NCBI GenBank assembly: GCA_037178975.1
Contig: JASJZH010000004.1
Coordinates: 7,998,001-8,062,000 of the forward strand
Direction: 5' to 3'
Source of the DNA: Oscheius tipulae
Lineage: Eukaryota; Nematoda; Chromadorea; Rhabditida; Rhabditidae
DNA length: 64,000 bases
Of this stretch, positions 1 through 9,717 are shown piece by piece. The notes under the pieces are model-generated. The model saw only the letters and a list, made by a program, of their open reading frames with translations, did no database searches and was not told the DNA's origin. The position numbers and the translations under genes are program-made. Within the stretch, counting starts at the first letter, position 1; each line of letters opens with the position of its first letter.

Positions 1-1
1 A

Positions 2-351
2 GCCTGTTCCTTCTGTACCACAAATGTTCCCGGAAACTGCGATGCTTCGGATACTCCCGACTTGGGCTACGGTCCACTGGCTTGTAACTCTATTACAGCG
101 ATGCCAACACCATCCGGTACAGACTGCACGTGAGTTTTTCGAGTATAGACTTTACCGTTGCAGTATTTCATTCGACTGTGCTGTGTACCCTGGAGCCTTC
201 CAAGCTTTTTACAAAGATGCAACAAACGGCTGGCTGAACGGTGGCGGATCGACAGTCGTAATGGCAACATGCGTGAATATGGCCGGAACTGTGGGATACA
301 CATCGGCCCTTGGGCCAGAAGCCCTCACGAAAGTCGGCTGTGCAGAACTAT
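2..351 (+). CDS. C6-like cysteine-rich nematode protein, 3' end
   Basis: The window opens inside a gene whose 5' part lies to the left. Two exons are visible, separated by a 34-base intron at 127-160 (GTGAGT to TTGCAG). The translation is cysteine rich: CSFC, GNCDA, LACNS and DCT before the intron, then FDCAVYPG, ATCVN and VGCAEL, ending at TAA 349-351. Paired cysteines, small-residue spacing and a short hydrophilic tail resemble the nematode C6 repeat domain found in secreted or surface proteins of unknown function. The family call is by pattern only. Signal peptide and protein length cannot be judged because the start is outside the window. Confidence 0.6.
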
Positions 352-1038
352 AAAGATTTTTATAAAGAAAACTTTTCACAATTTTTGCGAATGATATGTT
401 CGCGGCTGTGCTGATTAAGGTGTACCGCCTTGGACAGCCAGACACAAGAATTATGCGGCACTCCAACTGTGGGAAAAGAGTCGCTAGGAGAGAAACTGAG
501 ATCCTTGGGCGAAATCGTCATCGACCAAAACTAATTTCATCAAAGACTGTGTTCATCTTGAGGTTTAGTGAAACGTGAATCTTTTTAAATAAAACTGCTC
601 GAAGATTGACGCTGATTTGGAACTGGGCCAAGCGGATGAAACAATGGGACAAAGCACAAGTTTTCACCGCTTTTATTGCAAAGACCTTGGTTTGTAAGTG
701 CAATTTGTGACTCGTGTCAGTTAAAGACGTACCTTTCCAGAATTGGGAAGAGCCCAGAATAGTTCGCTTCTTATCCAACCTTCGGAAAAGTGTATTTCAA
801 AATTAGGATATTTTTAAAAGTTGGATTTTCGAAATGAGACAACAGTTGAAACCGGCTTTGTGTTTTTGAAAGACCAAAGAGAACGTGAGATTGTTACGTT
901 GGCTGTTTTGTATGCTGCCGTGTTTACTCTTAGTCAAACCTCATGATACCCCCATGCTGTCAGTTCTTTCCAGCCGAATCAAAACAGGCGTCTTCCTTTT
1001 AAACATTGACAAACAGCCAAAGCAAACGTCAATAAAAA
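352..1038. other. No gene resolved
   Basis: Short open stretches exist on both strands. On + there is one ending near 529; on - there is one around 590-770 with a GTACGT donor. None has both a start codon and a coherent set of exons, so I annotate nothing here. Confidence 0.4.
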
Positions 1039-1529
1039 ATGTCCGCCGATAAGTTTGTCATTCCTACGAGAGCAGCGGATTATGAAGAAGAGGTTTGCCA
1101 TTTTTTTGCTAAAGAACTGCGTTGTTTCAGTCACACCGAAAAGGGGCTTCAGAGCCAGAACGTAGCGCTGTGAGTTTTTTTCCTTTATAATGTCTTGGTC
1201 GTACCCAAACAATATAACGTTTAGTGGATTTCTTTAAAAACGAGCCAGCGCTTTTTGTAGTTTTTAAATCGGGTACAGACGGTTCAGCCCAGAAGTTCCG
1301 ATGTTTTGCTAATCATGAGCTTACACTACTTTTTATCACATGGTTTCCATAAAACGTGTTTCAGGAACAAGCTTTATTGGAAAACGAGAGAAGAAAACTA
1401 GCCAACAAGGAGAAAATGAAAGCCGAGGACCCGGATGAGTTCAACAGAATTCGAGAAGAACAGCGCCAAGCAAACCTGAAGCAAGCCTTGGACGATCGCG
1501 ATTTCTTGAGCATGCCAGGCCTAATGTAA
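1039..1529 (+). CDS. Small charged helical protein, unknown function
   Basis: Three exons (1039-1092, 1131-1169, 1365-1529) join in frame to about 85 residues; donors are GTTTGC and GTGAGT, acceptors TTTCAG. The start ATG is the first in frame. The product has no signal peptide or membrane segment. Its C-terminal half is a charged helix rich in Glu, Lys, Arg and Gln (from EQALLENERRKLANKEK through DEFNRIREEQRQ), ending DDRDFLSMPGLM. It is probably cytoplasmic or nuclear. A polyadenylation signal AATAAA at 1563-1568 follows the stop. The gene is convergent with the receptor gene ending at 1573, so their 3' UTRs overlap. I do not recognise the family. Confidence 0.65.
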
Positions 1530-1572
1530 AGCAGTTTTTTGTATCCTGTATAGAAAACGAACAATAAAAAGT

Positions 1573-4163
1573 TTATGCTCGACTCGAACTGTTTCCTGTG
1601 GACCGCAGACGGTTTGTTGAGGTTTGCTGGGTAATTCCTTGGCGACAGAACAGTTGTTTTACGGATTGTCGTAGCTGAAAATAGAAATGTTTGCTGAAGA
1701 GTGTGTCCTCGCACCTGCTTATCAAACACGAAGAACACGTAACAATGTGATGAGGCGGAAATTGTGCTGACCAGGGAGGGAATGAGGGTCAGTTTTAGAT
1801 TTAGCCATTGTTTGATGTTTGGAACGAAGAAGAAGAACAGGATGGAGAACCAGGCAAACACACTGATGAAGAAGTATTGAAAGACCAGCTTGACTTCTTT
1901 TCTCTTCTGTCCAAGTCGATTGAACATGATTCGGATTTTGATAAAGATCATAATGTAGCAAGTGACCATGGTTATGGTGAAGGAGATGGCTGAAAATAGA
2001 GTTAGCTTGCTTATACAACTATAGGACCTAAAAGTACAGGGTGGCCCATAATTACGTTGACAAGGCACGCTCGCGCGGAAGTGCAATTTTTTCGAGTTCT
2101 GTGTTTTTAATCTTTTTTATTTTTGTTTGATAATGTTTTTAACTATATTTCCAATTGTTTTTTGCGTTATAGGTCCCAGCTTTCAGAATGACAAAGCCGT
2201 CACCCCATCGTGCATCAATCGTCTCACTTTATCATGAGGGAATTCCGGCATGCGTCATTTCGAGGCGACTTAATGTATCCAGGCAACTTGTATCGGCGAC
2301 GATTTCAAGATTCAAGTCTTTGGGAAGCCATTCCGACCGAACCGGACGCGGAAGACCTGTATCTGTTTCAACCAAAGCAGCTATCAAGAACGTGCGTGAA
2401 CGTCTTCGTCGCAACCCGGCGCGCTCTATCCGCAAGCTGTCAAAGGAGATGTCCATTTCCCGAACTTCGTTGCAACGAATTGTCAAGAATCGTCTAGCGA
2501 TGAAAGCGTATAAGCAGACTAGAAGTCAATTTCTTTCTGTTGCTGCAAAAATCAAGAGAAAAGTCCGTGCCAAGGAGTTGCTTAGACGTTTCAAGAATGG
2601 AGCTCACCAGACGATTCTCTTCACAGATGAGAAAGTGTTCACCATCGAACAGGCTCTGAACAAGCAAAATGATAGAGTCTACGCAATTTCTCAGCCAAAT
2701 GTGACCGTACAGCGAACTGGTTATCCGAAAAGTGTGATGGTCTTTGCCGGAATCACCTCAGATGGAAAGACGCCTCTCATCTTCGTACCCCAGGGAATCA
2801 AAGTCAATGGAAACAATTATCTCGATATGCTGAGGACTAAACTTTTGCCCTGGGCCAAGAAACACTTCAAGAAAAAACATTGGTGCTTCCAACAAGATGG
2901 GGCGCCCGCCCACAAGCAAAACGCCGTCCAGAACTGGTGCCAACAGAACTTCCCGGAATTCGTCTCTTTCAATCAATGGCCACCGTCATCCCCTGACCTC
3001 AATCCTATGGACTACTCAGTCTGGAGTGTTCTCGAGTCCAAGGCATGCTCCAAACCCCATCGGGACATCGATTCTCTGAAGAAATCCCTGGAAAAGGCCT
3101 GGAGTGAGCTCGATGATGACTACCTGCGTGCCACCGTCGACGCCTTCCCCAAACATCTCAAGGCCTGTGTCGATGCTGATGGAGATATCTTTGAACTTTA
3201 ACGTACAATTATGTTCAGTTTTTTGTTAAGAATAAAACCTTTATGGTCGATTTTCTTGTTCTGCTCTATTTTTGTTTTCACAGAACTTTTACCTTGTCAA
3301 CGTAATTATGGGCCACCCTGTAATCTTGAACAGTTCACATCCGTCAGATCCCGTTGCGAGAACTGCACGCGATTTTTCTGACGTCTGACCTGCTTTTTTC
3401 GTCGGGTTGTGGATTCCTCCTTCACGCACCAAGCTGGCTTTCATTTTCACGCTTTAACGCTTTTTGAACGAAGTTGGGAAACTTTTTTTTCAAGAAGTGA
3501 AAGAAACTATGATACGAAAGATTAAAAACTAACTTTTCAGAAACTCGTCTAGCTAATCAACTTCTTAAATACTTACAGTGCCCGAGATAAATATTGCTGA
3601 AAAAACCTCCACCCAAATCAACGTTGTAGTAATATCTTAGCATAGGAACATCGAACGTTTTCACACAGCCAAAAACAGTTCCAACTGCTGCAAGAGCTGT
3701 TATGTAGACCCAGATAAGCATTGATACGTAAACCTATAAACAGTCAAATCCAAAATCACAGCTTACGCTCTTCTTCTGAAATCCACCGTGTATGCTGTCA
3801 GAGTAGAATATGAGCATTCTTTCGATGGACAGATGCGTAAAGCAGAGATGACAGACATTGTAGCAGACGGTATTGGGTACTGACAGTATTTTTAGCCAAA
3901 AAGAGTTATAGAATGCGCAGTTCGCATAGGAACACGGAACGTAGACGAGCAGATTACATAGCTGATAGATTATGGAAGATACAGCCAGACAAATAATCGG
4001 TTTGTTGTTGGGAAGCCGATGGTACAAAATAATGATCAAGTTGGTGCATATTGCAAGCAATGAGAGGGATAAAATTACCGTCCCACACACAAATCTGCTT
4101 AAATTTTGGAGTATGACACTAGAAATACCTGTTTTCGATCCAGCTGTCGAAAGAGGTGTCCAT
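1573..4163 (-). CDS. Seven-transmembrane receptor, nematode chemoreceptor type
   Basis: Five exons join in frame: 4163-4129, 4094-3767, 3733-3577, 1989-1715 and 1674-1573. They total 897 bases, a 298-residue protein. It starts MDTSFDSWIEN, then has hydrophobic helices (VILSLSLLAICTNLIIILYH and others), an ERM after the third helix (THLSIERMLIFY), and a seventh helix followed by a basic tail (LRQSVKQLFCRQG), as in GPCRs with an intracellular helix 8. The small introns are 33-40 bases. The third intron (1990-3576) is 1,587 bases because it carries a mariner element; without it the intron would be about 300 bases. The splice phases still fit, so the gene looks intact. The family resembles srx-like nematode receptors; the exact subfamily and any ligand are unknown. 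Confidence 0.8.
2037..2065 (+). repeat. Left terminal inverted repeat of the mariner element
   Basis: 29 bases beginning CAGGGTGGCCCATAATTACG. It is the exact reverse complement of 3292-3320 and is preceded by TA. Confidence 0.95.
2188..3201 (+). CDS. Mariner-family transposase, DD37D
   Basis: A single-exon 337-residue protein, normal length for the family. The N-terminal third has paired helix-turn-helix regions (PACVISRRLNVSRQLVSATI, then RKLSKEMSISRTSLQRIVK) separated by a GRGRP hook typical of Tc1/mariner. The catalytic domain shows the first aspartate in ILFTDEKVF, the second in CFQQDGAPAHK and the third in SSPDLNPMDYSVW. Thirty-seven residues separate the second and third aspartates, the DD37D pattern of the maT group rather than DD34D mariner or DD34E Tc1. 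No stop or frameshift is seen. It would bind the terminal repeats and catalyse cut-and-paste transposition. Confidence 0.95.
   Translation: MTKPSPHRASIVSLYHEGIPACVISRRLNVSRQLVSATISRFKSLGSHSDRTGRGRPVSVSTKAAIKNVRERLRRNPARSIRKLSKEMSISRTSLQRIVKNRLAMKAYKQTRSQFLSVAAKIKRKVRAKELLRRFKNGAHQTILFTDEKVFTIEQALNKQNDRVYAISQPNVTVQRTGYPKSVMVFAGITSDGKTPLIFVPQGIKVNGNNYLDMLRTKLLPWAKKHFKKKHWCFQQDGAPAHKQNAVQNWCQQNFPEFVSFNQWPPSSPDLNPMDYSVWSVLESKACSKPHRDIDSLKKSLEKAWSELDDDYLRATVDAFPKHLKACVDADGDIFEL
3292..3320 (-). repeat. Right terminal inverted repeat of the mariner element
   Basis: 29 bases, the exact reverse complement of the left end, followed by TA at 3321-3322. Confidence 0.95.
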
Positions 4164-4276
4164 GGCTATGTAGTTCCTCTAAAGTTCTCTCATTATTTTG
4201 ATTATCGAGTGTGAGAATAAGGTTGAGTGAGTTTGAATGAGAACGAAGTAGACGTGAGGGCATAAAATAGTATAAC

Positions 4277-5312
4277 CTAGACCAAACGTTGCAGAGAGCA
4301 GGCAATCACAAGTGTAAAAAAGAAGAGTACGTCTGTCTTGATCAATTTTCTAAGCGTTCCTAAATATTGGGTATACTCGATCTGGAGAGATCATAAGGTC
4401 CAAGCTCAGGTTTAGAATGGCAGCGGGGTTTCACACTTCATAACAACGGTTTCTTGTGGTCAAGAACCAGGCTAGTGTCTGCGATCCCCCGATCTGTGAA
4501 TAGCAACTATTACAATAGCATAGAAGCATGCCATTGTATCGCAAAAAGACGACTCACAATCACAAAAAAGAAATCTCTTTCTTTTGTAGTGTAGCGTTCT
4601 ATTTTATCCAGTTCCATGCATTCTAGGAATATCCGTTGGAAGTATCCGAGTCTAACAGCTGCAGTACTATTCTTGGCATAGACCTCTACAGATCTTTCCA
4701 AAATATTTATCGGTTGATACTGGAGACCGGATGTTATCAAAATTCGTAAGTGAACGTTGTAAATAGTCTTACCAGCAGCTTTTATGGCATTCATGCCAAG
4801 TATCAGGTAATCCTTGAAAAACAAAGGGTACATATACAGTTGCTCATCTGTCTCCCATCCATCTCCTTTAAAAGAGCTTTTTATAACAGCCGGAACATTT
4901 CCTTTTGGCTACTTTTTCAACCGACTCTCAGTGAAAGTACCTCAGTGTAGTCTTTGAACTTTGCCTCCCAGCGCTGAGAAAAGCCGATGTGATTGAATTG
5001 GCTGAGTAGGTACGTAGGAGCAAATGTCAGTTCTTGGAAATGTATATGTGAGTCACTGGGAACAGTTTTACTAGCTGACAATCTTTGTTTGACATTTCCA
5101 AGCTACAATAGTGATTTTTGGGGAAGTCGCTCATTATCCAATCAACAGACTTGTACCGATAAAACATAAATATGGCTGAGGCAAAGTTTCTAAGGTCAAA
5201 CGAAAAACCCTGAAACTGAGCCGCTTACCTATCGTCGAGTTCAATCCACTGGACTAGATTGTCGAGAGTTCTGATCAGGTACTGTTCATAATCTCTTCTG
5301 GCTACAGGAATA
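4277..5312 (-). CDS. Nuclear-receptor-like ligand-binding domain gene, 5' end unresolved
   Basis: Several short-intron exons on - give a helical protein resembling divergent nematode nuclear receptor ligand domains. YKSVDWIMSDFPK followed by NKDCQLVK fits the helix 3-5 signature (DW, FP, D..LLK). FLECMELD followed by TTKERDFFFVI fits the helix 8-9 region, and YTQYLGTLRKLI fits helix 10. The last exons are joined across GTGAGT...CACAG and GTGTGA...CTCCAG introns and end at TAG 4277-4279. No zinc-finger DNA-binding domain was found just upstream, so this may be a ligand-domain-only protein, a gene with an unlocated first part, or a decaying copy. The stop lies 113 bases before the ATG of the downstream 7TM gene on the same strand. 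Middle exon borders are uncertain. Confidence 0.5.
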
Positions 5313-6003
5313 GCCAACACTCACAAAGCTACATTATATGTTTTGATCAAGTAAATCTCGCGAGTTTCTTCCGTTGGAGAGTGCCTTCTTCAAGAGTCGG
5401 AGAGTATTCAGATTGATTTAAAAGAAATGTATCAGCCACGATACAAGTGAAAATGACAAATTGTGGTCGTTCTTATCTCCAGTTACGCTGTCCCAGCTTA
5501 CTACTTTTGGCAATCAGGTTTGATTTTTTCGAAGTCAGAAACGAGCTCATCGCTGATTTGAGAAACATTCTGCGCACGTTTTATATCTTGCCTAGAAAAT
5601 ATCTGGTTGAGTAGACTGTGAAATAGCGGGAGGAATAGGAATTGACAAGCTTGATTCGTTTGATGCACATGGCATAATAAGAAAGTAAAAAGATTGCTCA
5701 TTGATAAGTGAACGGAAGTTGCCTGTATTACAGGAGCTCATCGACTCAAAAAATGGATGGTATTAGCGTTTTTTATTATGAGCAACTCATAAAGAAAGAA
5801 TATTTGACAGTATATATTTGCTAACGAGACGACGATGTACTCCGCGATTTTTAGACAGTCTTCTGACCTTCGACTCGAAGCACAAACGTCGATGTGATCT
5901 TTGACAATTCTTTCTACTCTGATCGTTCAGATGTGTGCTGCTGCTGTAAATTGAATCAGGAGAAAACGAAATTAGGTATTATGCTGAACCCACCCGCCTC
6001 AGC
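5313..6003. other. Unassigned region between two receptor-type genes
   Basis: Short open stretches at 5501-5701 on - contain a hydrophobic segment but could not be joined to a gene. The segment may hold 5' exons of the nuclear-receptor-like gene to the left and the promoter of the 7TM gene starting at 6004. Confidence 0.35.
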
Positions 6004-7207
6004 ATGCATTTTGATCACATGGATGACTACATCTTGCCAGTACGGATTGTCTCTACAGTAATCCTTCTTCTCGGGACATCCTTTCACTCTCTGATCATTT
6101 ACATCACTGGAAAAAGAACAAGAGACGACTGCAGATTCTACGCTCTCTTTATGAAGATCTACTCCTGCATAAGCATCTATATTTTTGTCATTGGATGGCT
6201 GCTGATCAACAGGTTCTGCTATGGCAAGCAGACTCTTATTGTTTTTTATGGTTTTGGTTCTTACTTTGGAACCGAATTCTGTACGTTTTTGGAATCCTTG
6301 TACAATCCGATGAACAATGTGCTTTACCTTATGACACCTCTCGGCATGCTGTTCAGGGTTCTCATCGTCTTCGACAGAAAACTGAAGAGAATCTGGATTC
6401 TCAAAAGTGTTCTGGCCGTAGTCTTTCTTAACGTTCCGACTATGGTAGGTACACATTTGCAGCCTGCAAATGACCTGTTTATAACATTAGGGATGAACAC
6501 TGAGTCGCTCAATGCGTGCTTTGAAATTTGCTCTGTAGAGCTGACAACTACTGTTTTAATTTTAGCCTGAATCCCTTGGATGCAAGTCAATAATCACAAG
6601 TGAAACACTTTTTTCAGATCATGTCAAGCAGAGCATTTCTCCCTCTTTCAGCAGCCAATCTGACTTCATTGGATGATAATACTCAAATTTTTGTCGACCA
6701 GTATCCTGCCGTTATTTACAAACCAGCTACCTTTTTCGAAGTAAGCTCTAAACTATCTCGCAAACAAGTGTACCTTTGCAGAATGTTGTACTCGTCCGCA
6801 TATCGTACAGATACATGTATTTCTGCGTACCAGTCACATACGTTCTCGGATTCCTAACCTACCAAAGGTTGAGGTCACGAAGTTTTTGCATCACCGAAAG
6901 AACTGCTGCCATTCATCGAGCTTTTATCTTGGCATGTGTAGAAAAGCAACAAGTTGAAATTTTTTAGCTGCTTTTCACCGAAGCCACGCTACTTTGTAGC
7001 GGATTCTTGTACGACATTGGGAACACACTTGATCCCTTCTTTCCGGAGGCCAATTTTCCACTGCACATGGACATCTACGACTCTGTGCTTGTCTCTATCG
7101 TTCCACTCGGACAAGGCATTGCGACTATTTGTATAGTCCCATACTTTCGACCTTACTTGATGAGTTGCTGTCGTCGAAAAATTACGAATTCTGATGTGGT
7201 GTTGTAA
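6004..7207 (+). CDS. Seven-transmembrane receptor, nematode chemoreceptor type
   Basis: Four exons (6004-6444, 6618-6740, 6782-6937, 6968-7207) with phase-0 junctions give 960 bases, a 319-residue protein. Seven hydrophobic segments can be read, from ILPVRIVSTVILLLGTSF through YIFVIGWLLIN, FLNVPTM and YVLGFLTY to the last around LVSIVPLGQGIATICIVPY. A short basic tail follows (PYFRPYLMSCCRRK). The third intron is only 30 bases (6938-6967). The arrangement fits nematode serpentine receptors that sit in sensory neuron membranes and couple to G proteins. The subfamily could not be fixed. The second exon encodes mostly an extracellular loop. No broken frame was seen. Confidence 0.75.
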
Positions 7208-7358
7208 ATATACTTCACAGCGAGTGAACGCATTTACTACGGTTCTCCTCATAAACAATAGACAAGCTCTCACACCGGAGAGTCGAAATTCTTTTGATAT
7301 TGCGCTACGTTAGATTTTTGGATTACATTCAGCATAAATGCATCGTCTACAACTTTCG

Positions 7359-8155
7359 CTATCGTCTTCTTCCATTGCTCAGCCCCCAGACAGTACACGT
7401 GTTCCACTGATAGTTGCTTCCATAAGATCCGCAGTTGCAATAGTATCTAGCGGCTCCGTTAACGTAGTCAATAAGTTGTCCAGCTGAACAACTTTTCAAT
7501 TGTGCCGGTAATCCAACTTACTGCATTGCTGTCCTTGCTGATAGCTCTGTTGGCCGTACCCACTTCCATAGTAGTTGCCGTATCCGTAGCTGTAGGATGG
7601 ACTGTAGTAATTGTTCGAATATCCAGAGTTCATTCCCAGGAGGCCTCCCAACAGACCAAGAAGACCCAAGCCACCATATCCTCCACTACTGGAGCTGGAT
7701 GAACTCGAGCTAAAAGGATATGATGAGAGAAACAGTATACCGCTTACTCAGAAAAGGAGCTGCCGTAGCTTCCAAAACTGCTACTGCCATAACTTCTACC
7801 TCCTCCGCCACCACTGCGTCCGTAACCTGAAAGTTGAACAGTACAAATGTGCAATTGAGTAACTTGGAAAAAAAAAGTTTGTTCTACTTCCCCTGGTTAC
7901 ATTTTACCATTTTAGGTTATTTTTTGACAAGCGAGGAAAATTCTCATCATCCCAAACGTGCGAATCTGATTTACAAGCAAACTAACCTCCTCCCCCTCCT
8001 CGACCTCCTCCTCCGCCTCCTCGTCCGCCTCCACCACCTCCGCCTCCTCCTTTTGCTATGACGAGGTCTATAATACTCTTCTAATAGAAAAAATTAAGGA
8101 ACTCACCAACAACGATAATCACCAGGAACATGGCTGCGATTATACTTTTGGACAT
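7359..8155 (-). CDS. Secreted Gly/Tyr-rich protein with C4 tail, copy A
   Basis: Five exons (8155-8107, 8067-7987, 7826-7748, 7709-7522, 7483-7359) total 522 bases, 173 residues. The first exon is 49 bases and encodes most of a signal peptide (MSKSIIAAMFLVIIVV). Modules follow in this order: a glycine run with a few arginines; a Ser/Gly/Tyr stretch; a hydrophobic glycine-leucine core (GLGLLGLLGGLLG); a Tyr/Asn/Gly repeat (YSYGYGNYYGSGYG); and a C-terminal domain with cysteines spaced C-x15-C-x-C-x11-C around DYVNGAARYYCNCGSYG, ending NGRRR. It is predicted to be secreted. Function unknown; the composition could suit a matrix, cuticle, adhesive or antimicrobial protein, but nothing decides this. 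Five sister loci share the tail module. Confidence 0.85.
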
Positions 8156-8222
8156 GGTTCAAAAGGCCGTACGAAACTGCGGGAACGCTTTGGCGAATGA
8201 ACTACCGCGACCACACGATCTG

Positions 8223-8230
8223 TATTTATA
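8223..8230 (-). promoter_or_regulatory. TATA box for Gly-rich copy A
   Basis: TATAAATA on -, 68 bases upstream of the start codon. Confidence 0.6.
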
Positions 8231-8762
8231 GTATGCTGCAGACCGGAGACATGATAACGGCCCCTGGAAAGAATGTGCAAGTTAGACGAATGTCTGAAAT
8301 CATTTTTGGCCGACGGGAAAACAATGCTTACTGCTGTGAGTATAGTTCAGCGAATCGGCATGGAAAGTTTGAACTGGCTGAGTTCGCTAAAGGCCCGACA
8401 ATCTCCAGAAAACAATCTCCAGAATTGGTGAACAGTTCGGAAGAGAAAAGAAGCTTGTTGATCTGTATGTAAATTCATGTGGCATGCTGCTTAACATTTT
8501 ACAAGTTTTTGCCAACATGATGATAAGATAGAGACGAAAGGTCTCATAAAAAACATTTTTGGAATGAACTAACTAGTACTTGAAGAGAGGATGCTCCTTT
8601 TTCCTGTAGTCTATTTTCCCCAAACGTCAGTAACGTGTTCAGTGGAAGTGAACGCAGCAATCAGTCTGCTCCGATCGATTTGCAATTTTATTATTTTCAT
8701 AAGCCAAGCAAAAGTCTAAAAGGGATACGATTCAAATCGTCAAGTTACAGTACATAAAGCAG
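8231..8762. other. Intergenic, nothing resolved
   Basis: A 91-codon open stretch at 8197-8472 on + has no family likeness or exon partners. I see no other feature. Confidence 0.4.
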
Positions 8763-9606
8763 TTAAATACGTAAAATAGGTGGGGCTCCATTAACTCTAA
8801 GTAATGGTAGTTGTACTGTAATCGTAGCCACTCGACTAGTAATTTTCCGTTTAACGAGTTGAGAAACTGAGTACCAGATCATTAGACTACTGAAGAACAC
8901 ATTAGCCATTCCTACAAAACTAGTAATCTTTAAGCAGATGTTTGTTATTAGCTGAAAAGATTCTTACATGTTGTACTAACTCCAAAAGCAGTCCAACTAG
9001 TGGATAACTATTTTCTATATCGTCACAAAGAATTATGGTCATTCCGCTGTAACAGTACTCGACAACAGTCGGAGCATACACGAGAGCCTAAACATTTGAA
9101 TATGACAATGTACGGTCAATTTCACCTTTAACGACATCCCTCTAGACATTCTCCTGATTCCTCCCAGATCGGTAGGTGAGTAGTCGGACGTGTTTATTCT
9201 GTACAGAACAACATAGAAACACAGATTTCTAAAGATCACAATCGTAGGAGTGACGGTGAAGAAGAGACCTCCAATTACAAACTGTACCATACGTTTTTTC
9301 CGTTCAAGTCTAACGCCCACATCATCGGAAGTCAGGGAACTGAGAGAATAAATATCCTTAATATCCAAGCGCTATCGAATTATCGATAAAACTTACTTTG
9401 TTTCGAACACTGTTGACTAAGAGAGCATACTTCGTACACCTAGTCAAATTTATAAGAAGAAATGTAGAATCGGGAAACCGTAAGAATTCAGAATTTCCCA
9501 CCGCTCTCAAAACATGTTTCTTTAATCTGCCAACAATCGTATTCAACAAAACATTTGCATGTTTTCGATAGATGTCTTGAACTGAAATCCAATAAATAGT
9601 GGACAT
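8763..9606 (-). CDS. Predicted membrane protein, receptor-like
   Basis: Four exons (9606-9397, 9356-9126, 9087-8968, 8927-8763) total 726 bases, 241 residues. There are at least two clear hydrophobic segments, FVIGGLFFTVTPTIVIF continuing to LCFYVVLY, and FVGMANVFFSSLMIWYSV near the C-terminus. A third is possible around YPLVGLLLELV. The first exon is basic and soluble-looking. Too few helices are visible for a standard 7TM receptor, so it may be a truncated serpentine receptor, a gustatory-type protein or another membrane family. The last intron could also use a TTTTCAG acceptor, but that would make it only 16 bases. The gene is divergent from Gly-rich copy B, with 111 bases between start codons. 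Confidence 0.6.
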
Positions 9607-9662
9607 GGCTCGTTGATCCTAGGTATTTTAATTGAACTCGTCCAATGACGCATCCCGGTCAC

Positions 9663-9670
9663 TATAAATA
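9663..9670 (+). promoter_or_regulatory. TATA box in divergent promoter
   Basis: TATAAATA, 48 bases before the ATG of Gly-rich copy B. The surrounding CTATAAATAG also reads as CTATTTATAG on -, 111 bases separating two divergent start codons. Confidence 0.55.
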
Positions 9671-9717
9671 GTTCGTAGGTAAGTCATTTTTCGTCCGCTC
9701 TTTTTCTCCTTGTTACC

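Larger units (their letters stand above)
2037..3320 (+). mobile_element. Intact mariner-type (maT-like) DNA transposon
   Basis: A 1,284-base element bounded by perfect 29-base terminal inverted repeats and flanked by TA on both sides (2035-2036 and 3321-3322), the target duplication of the Tc1/mariner superfamily. It carries one uninterrupted transposase gene on the + strand. Identical ends and an open reading frame suggest recent insertion and possible activity. It lies in an intron of the opposite-strand receptor gene. Confidence 0.95.

Noticed and set aside
1990-3576. Mariner insertion as a disruption of the 7TM receptor
   Set aside because: The element lies fully inside an intron. The flanking exons join in phase and the CDS is a multiple of three.
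4179-4350. Hydrophobic frame on - reading like a receptor C-terminus with an in-frame TAG
   Set aside because: A different frame joins cleanly to upstream ligand-domain-like exons across ordinary introns, so the hydrophobic frame is probably accidental.
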